Below are positions 32,190 through 40,021 of a DNA stretch of 40,071 nt, piece after piece. The position numbers were made by a program, and so were the translations under genes. A model generated the notes under the pieces. It saw only the letters and a list, made by a program, of their open reading frames with translations, searched no databases and had not been told where the DNA came from. Source of the DNA: Lentilactobacillus sunkii DSM 19904 (GTDB taxonomy: Bacteria > Bacillota > Bacilli > Lactobacillales > Lactobacillaceae). The DNA is taken from contig NZ_AZEA01000021.1 in the NCBI RefSeq assembly GCF_001435575.1, positions 1 through 40,071 of the forward strand. The letters are read 5' to 3'. Numbering within the stretch: position 1 is the stretch's first letter; every line of letters starts with the position of its first letter.

Positions 32190-33278
32190 GTGTCTTGAGC
32201 GGAGCCATTTCCATACATGATGGATGCTAATTGCCGAGGCAAACGACAAAATCCAGGTACCAATATAGACTGTTATAATCCCGATTACCGGATGGCTGCT
32301 TGTCAGATTTCGCCCAAACGATAACCATAGTAATTGATCCCAAAAGACATTTGATAAAAAGGCGGGGTAGGCGTAATTGGCCATGATATGGACAGTTTCA
32401 GTAATTTGCCGTTTATGTCCAAGCTGGTAGACTGCCAACGCTGCAATCAGCATGATTATCACCAGATCATAAATTGCCATTGAAGGTTTGTAGTAGGGAG
32501 CGTTGGCCAATTGGACAGGCAGTCTGTATTGGAAGAGCTCCAGGTTAACCCAAATAAGTGAACCCAAAGCAACCAACAAAATCAGTGGCCACCATTTGCG
32601 GAGAAATTGGCTTGTAAATCGGCGATATTGCCACGCTAGAACGCCAATGACACCATAGATGAGAAAACTAATAAATAACCGGTCCAATAAATACCAATCG
32701 TGCATGTGAGGGCCGTGGAAGACCTGAGCATCATAGAAAGTCAACCACCCAAAATATATCACGACAGTTGTTGATAGAGCGATGAGTCCCCTGGAAGAAC
32801 GGCTTTTGCACCACGCAGCCAGCCACCAAAAGAATGGCATTAAAAAGATGAACTGAAGCATCATCGAATTATACCAAAGGTGAGGGGCAGCATTACCATT
32901 GACAAATTGCCAGGCAAACTGAGCAAGGGTGTGGTAGTGACTCACTTGCTGAACCCAAGGCATGAGTACCAGATAAATGGTTGTCCAGAGAATTGTCGGT
33001 AAGAACAGTGTGTGCCACATCTGCCCCAAGTATGCACGATAGCCTAGATCAGTTTCACCAGTGACACGAATGGTCGTATATAGAATGCCGGTGATAAAAG
33101 CCGGTGCAGTGAATTTGATTAAGTTGTATGTAATCCCGATACCCATTTGAATTGTCGAGCTGGGATGAGTTGTTAAAGCGAGTCCGAGGATAGTCTGCAG
33201 CATGACCGTTGTACAGGCAATTATTTTTAGATAATCACCAATATCCGGGGTGGTAGGTGACTTAGCTTCGTAGTCCAT
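32181..33278 (-). CDS. Acyltransferase 3 family membrane protein
   Basis: A 365-residue integral membrane protein with about ten hydrophobic segments. The N-terminal block (DYLKIIACTTVMLQTILGLA) resembles the first helix of the acyltransferase-3 family (OatA/WecH-like), where the usual conserved His is replaced by other residues (KIIACTTVM). It probably transfers acetyl or other acyl groups to envelope sugars, but the missing His makes activity uncertain. The C-terminus has no extracytoplasmic SGNH domain, unlike OatA. A GGAGT-like site precedes the ATG. It is monocistronic with terminators on both sides. Confidence 0.8.
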   Translation of the reverse strand: MDYEAKSPTTPDIGDYLKIIACTTVMLQTILGLALTTHPSSTIQMGIGITYNLIKFTAPAFITGILYTTIRVTGETDLGYRAYLGQMWHTLFLPTILWTTIYLVLMPWVQQVSHYHTLAQFAWQFVNGNAAPHLWYNSMMLQFIFLMPFFWWLAAWCKSRSSRGLIALSTTVVIYFGWLTFYDAQVFHGPHMHDWYLLDRLFISFLIYGVIGVLAWQYRRFTSQFLRKWWPLILLVALGSLIWVNLELFQYRLPVQLANAPYYKPSMAIYDLVIIMLIAALAVYQLGHKRQITETVHIMANYAYPAFLSNVFWDQLLWLSFGRNLTSSHPVIGIITVYIGTWILSFASAISIHHVWKWLRSRHKK

Positions 33279-33342
33279 TTTTTGGATACTCCTTCAATCA
33301 AATCTTATACTCTAAATATACCAACGAATCACGAGAATGCAA

Positions 33343-33380
33343 AAACAGGCTGGAAACAAATGAATGTTTCCAGCCTGTTT
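33343..33380 (-). terminator. Terminator after the NlpC/P60 gene
   Basis: AAACAGGCTGGAAAC and GTTTCCAGCCTGTTT, a 15-bp perfect stem with an 8-nt loop, followed by TTG and more Ts on the minus strand. Confidence 0.9.
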
Positions 33381-33423
33381 AGGATAGATGATTGAATTGT
33401 TAATTGATATTATGTGTTATAGA

Positions 33424-33915
33424 TTAATCGTCTGTATCGTTGTCAGCATCGAAGTTGGCTACGTGAGCAGATCCAACATAGTTCCACCATGGTGCTTTAA
33501 CAGATTCAGTAATGACTCCGCGGTTTTGAGCATCGATCATCTTACCTTTACCGATGTACATCCCAACGTGAGAAATTGATGATGCGCTCCAACCGAAGAA
33601 TACCAGGTCACCCTTTTGGATGTTACTGTATGATACCTTTTGGCCGGCGTTATATTGTGCTTGGGCGGTACGAGGAAGTGATACGCTCGCAGCCTTCTTG
33701 AAAACATAGCTGGTAAATCCTGAACAATCAAATGCTGATGGGCCAGTGGCACCATAAACATATGGCTTGCCGAGGTTTTGCTTAGCTACTTTGTATACAG
33801 CTGCATATGATGCATCTGTATCGTCAGCTTTTGATGCTTGAGCATCTTGGAAACCGGCGAATGACAATGTGAACAATGCTACTAAAGTTAATAATATTTT
33901 TGTATGTAATTTCAT
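33424..33915 (-). CDS. Secreted NlpC/P60 peptidoglycan endopeptidase
   Basis: A 163-residue cell-wall hydrolase that cuts peptide stems. The signal peptide is 1-27 (cleavage DAQA/SKA). The NlpC/P60 domain spans about 36-150: catalytic Cys64 in FDCSGF, His116 in SHVGMYIG, and a third polar position in IDAQN (128-131), where Gln or Asn takes the usual His role. The protein is a lone catalytic domain without LysM or other wall-binding repeats, with a short acidic tail. AGGGAG precedes the ATG. A leader of almost 200 nt separates it from the MMPL-gene terminator. Confidence 0.9.
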   Translation of the reverse strand: MKLHTKILLTLVALFTLSFAGFQDAQASKADDTDASYAAVYKVAKQNLGKPYVYGATGPSAFDCSGFTSYVFKKAASVSLPRTAQAQYNAGQKVSYSNIQKGDLVFFGWSASSISHVGMYIGKGKMIDAQNRGVITESVKAPWWNYVGSAHVANFDADNDTDD

Positions 33916-34095
33916 TTTTTATCAACAACTCCCTATCAAATCTACAAGTACCAGAATACCAATGAATTGTTGCAGGAGTGTAACAAACTATTTGCAATGC
34001 AGTTAAATGTCATATGACGTTTGCAACAAAAGTCACTCAGCTTGTGAATATCCGCTTACATGCCCATGCAAAGGAGCATTTGTAAGTGAGCAAAC
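33916..34095 (-). promoter_or_regulatory. Long leader upstream of the NlpC/P60 gene
   Basis: About 180 bases. It contains a perfect palindrome GTCATATGAC (34009-34018), two copies of TTTGCAA flanking it (33991 and 34020) and a hairpin CTTACA/TGTAAG (34055-34086). A possible promoter ends in TGATAG about 30 nt before the gene. I do not recognise a known riboswitch. Confidence 0.4.
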
Positions 34096-34131
34096 AAAAA
34101 AGACATTCAAACCGAATTGAATGTCTTTTTT
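34096..34131 (-). terminator. Terminator after the MMPL gene
   Basis: AAAAAAGACATTCAA and TTGAATGTCTTTTTT, a 15-bp perfect stem with a 6-nt loop; T-run on both strands. It lies ~75 nt past the MMPL stop. Confidence 0.9.
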
Positions 34132-34206
34132 GACGATTTTGGGTAATATGTCAGTTGACTTTTATTAGGTGATGACGTAACAGGAATATAAAAATTAATA
34201 AATTAT

Positions 34207-36918
34207 TTATTTGTTCTTTAAAATATTCTTTTTATTTGGCAAAGTAACTGCTAGTTTACCCATCGAAGTGACGATCATTGGCAGAATCAGGTAGTAAACA
34301 CAAACTGTGTAGATGACAATTAATGCCGTTTCAACCATTGCAAACGATGCACCGAACGTTAATCCAATGGCTAACGCGATGACGACTAACAGAATGTAAC
34401 GAACGATCTTACCATAACTTGCCATCGTTGGTCGAATCCATTCCAGAAGTGACAATTCCGTGTACCTGAACGACAATCCCAGGGCAATGATCTGCCAAGC
34501 AGCGACGGCGGTTAAGATGCTGACCGCCAGTATTGGAACCTGCCAGTCAAATTGATTGGTGCCGGTTGCGTAATGCATTGTCAAATACGTTAATTGGAAA
34601 CCGGTGACTGCAGACATGACAAATGCAATCGTCCAGTACAGCGGCTGAAGAATTGATCGGCTGACAATGAACACCGTTACCAAGATTCCAATGATGACAA
34701 TTGCCAGTAAGGTGATGAAATGATGATTCATCTTGGATTGATTCATTGATTGCGTAACTGGTTCACCGGTAAAGGCAATTTGATCAGAAGAAAGTGGTGT
34801 CCCTCTTAATTGAAGGTGAACCTGTTGTTCCAACGTTTTGACCTGTTTTATATTGGTCTTGCTGGATGGGGCATTCTTCATCACAACTTGAATCGTTGTA
34901 ATCTTTTTATCCTGACTGGTGTAGTTCAACATGGTTTGGAGAAAATCGGTATCCGCCAATTGTGCTTTGGTAATGTAATAAACGTTGGCGGCACCAGACT
35001 TTTGGAGGCCATTCAAATAATCGTAAATGTTATTCAACTGATCGGTTGAGGAGTTAACCTGGCTGCCGACCTGCTTCAATTGCTTTTGAACCTGGCTGAT
35101 TTGCTGGCTGTAACTCTGAAGGTTATTGGCACTGTTTTGACCATAATTTTGAATGACTGATCCTTCAGCGTTTAACTGACTGATACCGGCTGAAACAGCC
35201 TGCAAAGATTGATTCAATTCGTTAATCCGCTTCTGATATGCCCGAACTCTTGCAGAAGCCCCTTGTTGAACGGTAACACTGGAGTTGGCGGCAACGCTGT
35301 TAACCTGTGATGCGAGACTGGAACTGTCTTGCACGATCTTGTTGCTTTGCTTAACCAGTTCCTGCATTTCTTTAACCTGTTGTTTCAGGCCGGATAAGTT
35401 CAGATTGCTGCCGCTGCTGTCTATTCCATTGGAGGCTTGGGACAGCTGGCCGGTTGCCTGCTTGGCATTCAATCCGATTGATTCCAACTGATTGGAAACG
35501 TAATACTTCTCAATTGGCATACCGCTTGGCTGAGTTAATGAATAAGCCGCGCTGACACCCTTGGTATGCTGCAGCTTAGTTGTCAGTTGATCCAAATGCT
35601 GGAGGTATTTTTCGTTATCCAGTGGTTGATCGTTTTTCAAGTAAATGGTAATTGGGGTTGCTTTTCCTTGTGAGAAATGAGCTTGAAGGACGTGGGCCCC
35701 TTTAACAGCTTGGTTGGTTTTGGCCAAATTGGTCATTGGTGAATAATTTAAACTTGTGTGATAGAAATAAATAAATGGCAGAGTTAAGTACAAAACGACC
35801 AAAAATGCGGCGATTGGCTGCCAGAGCGAGAAATCGGTGGCCCGGTTCCAGAAGTGTGATTTCATAGCAGTCAACGGGGCGTTGGATGGCCAGAAGAGGC
35901 TTTCGCCAAGAGCAGCCATGAAGACGGCGTTTAATGTCAACACGGCCAGCATCAAGACGACATAAGTGATGCCAAGTACCCATAATGACTGGAGTTGATC
36001 ATAGTTGATGAAGCCACAGCAGGCAAAAATGACTGCCAAGGCGCTGCCAACAATGATGATTGGGAACCGCAGGGCAGAAATGGTTTGCTGAGTAGCATAG
36101 CGGGCTTCCCGCTGCATTGATAGGACACTGCGTAGCTTACGATAAATGTAAATATTCCAAATCGTTCCCAGAACCACGGTCGCAATCCCGATTTCAAGCG
36201 GTGCATATTGGGTAAAAGCAAAGTTAAAGTGTTTTGCCAAGGCAACCGAACCGCTGAAAGAAGTCACAAAGGCTGCAAATAAAGTAATGAATGAAATGAT
36301 TGGTGCAAAGATCGATCGGAAGTAAATCCCGACAATCAGCATCGAAACCACAAATAGGGTAATCAAAATGATATTTGTAACTTGAGCGGTCTTTTCGTTA
36401 TTGACGTCGCGGACAATTTCTGGACTGGTAATATAGGATTTCAGTCCGGAAACTTTGACCTCATTGACCAATTCATTGGTTAATACCCGTAAAGTATTAT
36501 TTTGGGCATCAATATCCAGACTGGCAATTTGAGTTGATCCGTCTTTAGACAGAAGTTGCTGCTTGCCGGCAACGTTGGTGTTAAGCGTCACAATCTTTTT
36601 GATACTGTAAAATGATTGATGCTGTTTGAGTTTATTTAAGGCCGTGTCAATCTTAGTCTGCTGCTTAGGGGTAATCTTGCCCTTTGGATTGGTGTACACA
36701 ACGTTGATGGTTGAGGCTTTTCCAAGGTTATATCCCCAATCTTTGCGCATACTTTGCGCTTTGGCAGGCTGAGAATTTTGGCTGAATGTCGGCTGACTGT
36801 ATGACTGCAGCGTGTCAGTCACGTTGGGAGCGGTTATAATTGCAATAAATGCAATAATCAGCCATACTAACAGCGTGAATAAGCGATTTTTGTGTAATTT
36901 TGCGATAGTTTCCTTCAT
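34207..36918 (-). CDS. MMPL/RND-superfamily transporter
   Basis: A 903-residue membrane transporter with the twofold RND layout. One membrane segment (11-30) leads into an extracellular domain, then helices about 180-370. A second large extracellular loop (about 395-720) is rich in Gln/Ser and coiled-coil-like between about 490 and 640. A second helix group ends the protein at about 890. Actinobacterial and firmicute MMPL proteins export lipids or peptides; the cargo here is unknown. AGGGGA precedes the ATG. It is divergent from the Ntn hydrolase gene. No TetR gene is adjacent. Confidence 0.88.
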   Translation of the reverse strand: MKETIAKLHKNRLFTLLVWLIIAFIAIITAPNVTDTLQSYSQPTFSQNSQPAKAQSMRKDWGYNLGKASTINVVYTNPKGKITPKQQTKIDTALNKLKQHQSFYSIKKIVTLNTNVAGKQQLLSKDGSTQIASLDIDAQNNTLRVLTNELVNEVKVSGLKSYITSPEIVRDVNNEKTAQVTNIILITLFVVSMLIVGIYFRSIFAPIISFITLFAAFVTSFSGSVALAKHFNFAFTQYAPLEIGIATVVLGTIWNIYIYRKLRSVLSMQREARYATQQTISALRFPIIIVGSALAVIFACCGFINYDQLQSLWVLGITYVVLMLAVLTLNAVFMAALGESLFWPSNAPLTAMKSHFWNRATDFSLWQPIAAFLVVLYLTLPFIYFYHTSLNYSPMTNLAKTNQAVKGAHVLQAHFSQGKATPITIYLKNDQPLDNEKYLQHLDQLTTKLQHTKGVSAAYSLTQPSGMPIEKYYVSNQLESIGLNAKQATGQLSQASNGIDSSGSNLNLSGLKQQVKEMQELVKQSNKIVQDSSSLASQVNSVAANSSVTVQQGASARVRAYQKRINELNQSLQAVSAGISQLNAEGSVIQNYGQNSANNLQSYSQQISQVQKQLKQVGSQVNSSTDQLNNIYDYLNGLQKSGAANVYYITKAQLADTDFLQTMLNYTSQDKKITTIQVVMKNAPSSKTNIKQVKTLEQQVHLQLRGTPLSSDQIAFTGEPVTQSMNQSKMNHHFITLLAIVIIGILVTVFIVSRSILQPLYWTIAFVMSAVTGFQLTYLTMHYATGTNQFDWQVPILAVSILTAVAAWQIIALGLSFRYTELSLLEWIRPTMASYGKIVRYILLVVIALAIGLTFGASFAMVETALIVIYTVCVYYLILPMIVTSMGKLAVTLPNKKNILKNK

Positions 36919-37074
36919 TAATTCGTCCCCTAAATATGTATGTATGAAAAAGGCTCATATATTAAGAGTTTACCATTTTATAAGGCGCAGTGCGATACGT
37001 TTTGGGCGTTTTAGTGTATATTGGAAGAATTGTTGTAAAATTTATTCGACTCATTCTGATGGGAGGTTCTTAAA

Positions 37075-38055
37075 TTGTGTACAAGTATCTTTCAAATTGG
37101 CCAAGAAGATGGTGCCCACGTTCTGTCGCGGACGATGGACTGGCCACAGCTGGGAGCGCATCCCGTTTTCGTTCCACGTAACTTTGCCTGGCATTCAGTC
37201 TATGACGATAAAAAGTATGTCACCAAATACGCAACGCTGGGTTCGGGCCATCAGCACGCCAAACGAATTGATATGTCCGATGGCGTTAACGAGTTTGGTC
37301 TGGCTGTTCAAAAACTGACATTCACAAATGGCAGTGAGTTGGTAGAAGAACCGGGTGAAGATAAAATCCACCTGGCACCATTTGAATTGTCATTCTTTTT
37401 GTTGTCCAACTATAAATCAGTTGCCGATATTGAAGATCATATTGAAGAAATTGAATTGATGGCTGATAAACACAGCTTAATGAAATACGGGCACAGTGAG
37501 CTGCATTTTGCTGCTGCTGATCCAACCGGCAGAATTGTTGTCATCGAACCGGTAACGACGCCAATTGAAATTATTGAAAATCCGCTAGGGGTTCTCACCA
37601 ACAGTAATCATTTCGACAGACAAATTGATAAGCTGAACAAATATTTGGACTTCACGCCAGACTTTATCAACGGGACTGTCCCATTAAACACACCGCGGGT
37701 AACAACCGGAAATGTGTCGGGAAAGTCCATTCCACCTGGTTCGTATTCACCAGGATCCAGATTTGTACGAGCTTCATATTTAAAAGAACGAATCGATATC
37801 CCCCAAAATGAAAATGAAGCATTTGATAATTGCTGGCATATTTTGGACTCGGTTAACGTACCTAAGAGTAGTGAGCATCAACCAACGTATTCGGTTTATC
37901 GGGCAGCGGTGTGCTGTGAAAGTCGGAACTACTATTATCAGCCTTACCATGCCAAGTCTGTCGCTAAAATTCAGTTAACCGATGAGTTGATTCACTCTAA
38001 TGAAGTAAAATTTTTCAAAGTTGATGATAAAATCACCTTCAATGAGTTAAACTAA
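37075..38055 (+). CDS. Choloylglycine hydrolase / penicillin V acylase family Ntn hydrolase
   Basis: A 326-residue linear-amide C-N hydrolase. The start codon is TTG, followed at once by TGT, so Met removal exposes Cys2, the N-terminal nucleophile. GGGAGG (37061-37066) sits 8 nt upstream. Other family residues are Arg19 and Asp22 in SRTMDW, DGVNEFGLAVQ (about 66) and VLTNSNHFD (about 175). It cuts bile-salt amides, penicillin V or acyl-homoserine lactones; which of these cannot be told. There is no signal peptide, so it is cytosolic. It is divergent from the MMPL gene; GH73 follows after 32 nt in the same direction. Confidence 0.9.
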   Translation: MCTSIFQIGQEDGAHVLSRTMDWPQLGAHPVFVPRNFAWHSVYDDKKYVTKYATLGSGHQHAKRIDMSDGVNEFGLAVQKLTFTNGSELVEEPGEDKIHLAPFELSFFLLSNYKSVADIEDHIEEIELMADKHSLMKYGHSELHFAAADPTGRIVVIEPVTTPIEIIENPLGVLTNSNHFDRQIDKLNKYLDFTPDFINGTVPLNTPRVTTGNVSGKSIPPGSYSPGSRFVRASYLKERIDIPQNENEAFDNCWHILDSVNVPKSSEHQPTYSVYRAAVCCESRNYYYQPYHAKSVAKIQLTDELIHSNEVKFFKVDDKITFNELN

Positions 38056-38087
38056 TATATTGGAGATATTTCTGGGGAGAGTTCAAG

Positions 38088-38708
38088 TTGCGAAAACAAA
38101 GTTGGCGGGTTATCTTATTATTACTAATAACTTCTGTGGTTTTAGTGGCCGGGGTTACAATGCGCAGTCAGTTAAGTCACCGGCAGCCAGCTCAATCAGC
38201 GCCGACGTTGGTTCAAAAAAAGCCGAATCACTTTTCGGAACGCCAGAAGAAGACCTTTATCAGTCAAGTTGGTCGTCCGGCTGTGAAACTTTATTTGAAG
38301 AACCGCCAAGTCTTGCCGAGCGTTGTTATCGCTCAAGCAATTCTGGAATCGCAATTCGGAACTTCCGAGTTATCAACTTCGGCCAACAATTTGTTTGGTA
38401 TCAAGGGCAGTTATCGCGGCCAGTCTGTTCAGTTCTACACCGGAGAAGTTGAAAATGGAAAATCGATCAAAGTTTTGGCTCAGTTCAGAAAGTATCCGAA
38501 CCTGGCCGCATCGATCGCTGATCACAATCAACTGGTGAGCTCCAAGTTCATTAAGTCGAAGAACATATTGAGCTATCGCAAGTCAACGCGCCTGCTGCAG
38601 GAAAACGGCTATGCAACAGATCCCCACTATGCATCCAAGTTGAATCATATTATTGTTAAATATGATTTGAGTCGGTATGATCTGAGGGCGCTGAATGAGA
38701 GAGTGTAG
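38088..38708 (+). CDS. Membrane-anchored GH73 N-acetylglucosaminidase
   Basis: A 206-residue wall hydrolase. A hydrophobic helix (about 7-24) anchors it or is cleaved. Residues 60-200 form the GH73 domain: catalytic Glu87 in AQAILESQFGTS, ANNLFGIKG near 103, and ENGYATDPHYASKL near 180. These are usual in Auto/FlgJ-like muramidases. It lacks wall-binding repeats. The TTG start has GGGGAGAG (38074-38081) upstream. It is probably co-transcribed with the Ntn hydrolase. Element copy B begins 3 nt after its stop codon. Confidence 0.9.
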   Translation: MRKQSWRVILLLLITSVVLVAGVTMRSQLSHRQPAQSAPTLVQKKPNHFSERQKKTFISQVGRPAVKLYLKNRQVLPSVVIAQAILESQFGTSELSTSANNLFGIKGSYRGQSVQFYTGEVENGKSIKVLAQFRKYPNLAASIADHNQLVSSKFIKSKNILSYRKSTRLLQENGYATDPHYASKLNHIIVKYDLSRYDLRALNERV

Positions 38709-38711
38709 GGC

Positions 38712-38844
38712 AGAGTGTGACGAGACCCGGGTTGACCCCGGAGTGTAAGACCGAAATTGTAATGATAAACGATCTTTGTTTATCGTTACAATTTTGGCCT
38801 TACACAGTAGGGGTCAGGGTCGTCGAAACACGTTTAGTCTATGT
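38712..38844 (+). repeat. Structured intergenic element, copy B
   Basis: Opens AGAGTGTGACGAG, closes GAAACACGTTTAGTCTATGT. Stems outside in are GACCC/GGGTC, TGACCCC/GGGGTCA, TGTAAG/CTTACA and a long AAATTGTAA...GATAAAC with GTTTATC...TTACAATTT around GATCTTT. It starts 3 nt past the GH73 stop on the same strand, and ends ~100 nt before terC. No T-tract follows. Confidence 0.78.
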
Positions 38845-38958
38845 AAAAGTTGAGCTGCCACAAAGTAAGATACACAGCTTTCAGCCCACCATCAAACCAC
38901 AGAACCACATCTAAGAAAAAAACATTAAGTCAAATAATTTGTTGAGGTGAATGCGACA

Positions 38959-39720
38959 TTGTTGAATTGGGTTTCTGATTTATATGGTCCATTTTTTGAT
39001 CCCCATAACTGGGGAACGGTTATTACCAGTGGGAGTGACTGGCTGATTATTTTGTCATTGGTCACCATTGAATGTTTGCTTTCAGTTGATAATGCCGTTG
39101 TCCTGGCAGCCCAGACCCAAGCGCTGCCAACCAAAGTTCAGCGGGAAAAGTCCCTGTTCTATGGGCTGTGGGGGGCTTATCTCTTCCGCTTCCTGGTTAT
39201 TGGAGTTGGGACATACCTGATTCACTTTTGGGAAATCAAAGTAGTTGGTTCACTTTATTTGTTTTATCTGGTTTACCAGTTCTTCAGGAAAACCAAGATT
39301 GTTCGAACTAAAAAGCTTGCAAAAGGTAAGAAACACGGCCTTTCATTGTTTTGGTCGGTTGTCGCCCAAATTGAATTTATGGACGTGGTTTTCTCAATCG
39401 ATTCTGTGTTGGCATCACTGGCAATTTCTTCAAATCCGGTGATTGTCCTCATGGGTGGGATGATTGGTATCCTGGCAATGCGGGGTGTCGCTGAAGTGAT
39501 CATGAAGCTGATGGCCGTCATTCCCGAACTTCAGCCAATGGCGTATGTGTTAATTGCCATTATTGCATTGAAGTTATTCTTGTCGATTCCGGCTATTGAT
39601 ATTGAAATTCCGGCAGCTGCATTCGGTGTGATTGTGATAGCCGCGGTTATTATTACCTTAATTATTCATTATGTACGAAAAAATCGGAGGACTGACAATG
39701 AGCACGGAGATAACGCGTGA
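38959..39720 (+). CDS. TerC-family membrane protein
   Basis: A 253-residue protein with about seven membrane segments. ECLLSVDNAVVLA (about 32-44) and DVVFSIDSVLASLA (about 138-151) are the paired acidic motifs of the TerC family. Members include manganese exporters that load secreted enzymes and tellurite-resistance proteins. The start is probably TTG 38959, with AGGTGA (38945-38950) 8 nt upstream; the in-frame GTG at 38947 overlaps that site. No yybP-ykoY manganese riboswitch is visible upstream. The stop overlaps the thioredoxin start region by 23 nt, which implies coupling. Confidence 0.88.
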   Translation: MLNWVSDLYGPFFDPHNWGTVITSGSDWLIILSLVTIECLLSVDNAVVLAAQTQALPTKVQREKSLFYGLWGAYLFRFLVIGVGTYLIHFWEIKVVGSLYLFYLVYQFFRKTKIVRTKKLAKGKKHGLSLFWSVVAQIEFMDVVFSIDSVLASLAISSNPVIVLMGGMIGILAMRGVAEVIMKLMAVIPELQPMAYVLIAIIALKLFLSIPAIDIEIPAAAFGVIVIAAVIITLIIHYVRKNRRTDNEHGDNA

Positions 39721-40021
39721 TAATTTAACCAAAGAAACTGATAATAAAATCACCATTATCGATTTCTGGGCGCCATGGTGTGGTCCTTGTAAAATCTTGG
39801 ACCCCATTTTGGAAGACTTGGAAAAAGATTATGGTGATCAAATCCATTTTGGTCGCATGAATGTCGATGGCAATCAGGAAATTGCTGAAAAATACCATGT
39901 CTTGAGTGTTCCCAGTCTAGTTGTTTTCAAAAACGGCAAAGCCGCTGAAAAAGTTTCCGGGATTTACCCAAAAGATAAGTTACGAAAATATTTCGATCAA
40001 AAAATTGCAGAAGTTCAATAA
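39698..40021 (+). CDS. trxA: Thioredoxin
   Basis: A 107-residue thioredoxin, the general protein disulfide reductase of the cytosol. The active site FWAPWCGPCK has Cys28 and Cys31. SVPSLVVFKNGK (about 70) contains the conserved cis-proline. The length is standard. CGGAGG (39685-39690) gives a 7-nt spacing to ATG 39698 and rejects an upstream in-frame ATG at 39671. It overlaps the end of the TerC gene by 23 nt. The 50 bases after it reach the window edge without a clear terminator. Confidence 0.93.
   Translation: MSTEITRDNLTKETDNKITIIDFWAPWCGPCKILDPILEDLEKDYGDQIHFGRMNVDGNQEIAEKYHVLSVPSLVVFKNGKAAEKVSGIYPKDKLRKYFDQKIAEVQ

Noticed and set aside
33916-34095. ydaO (c-di-AMP) riboswitch before the NlpC/P60 gene
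   Set aside because: Expected from gene type, but its conserved purine-rich core segments are not seen.
35000-35500. Gln/Ser-rich section of the MMPL protein as a low-complexity insertion or frameshift
   Set aside because: The frame is continuous and such coiled-coil loops are usual in the second extracellular domain of firmicute MMPL proteins.
38860-38958. yybP-ykoY manganese riboswitch before the TerC gene
   Set aside because: The conserved riboswitch core is not visible; the structured DNA here is element copy B, which follows GH73 and also occurs at four unrelated genes.
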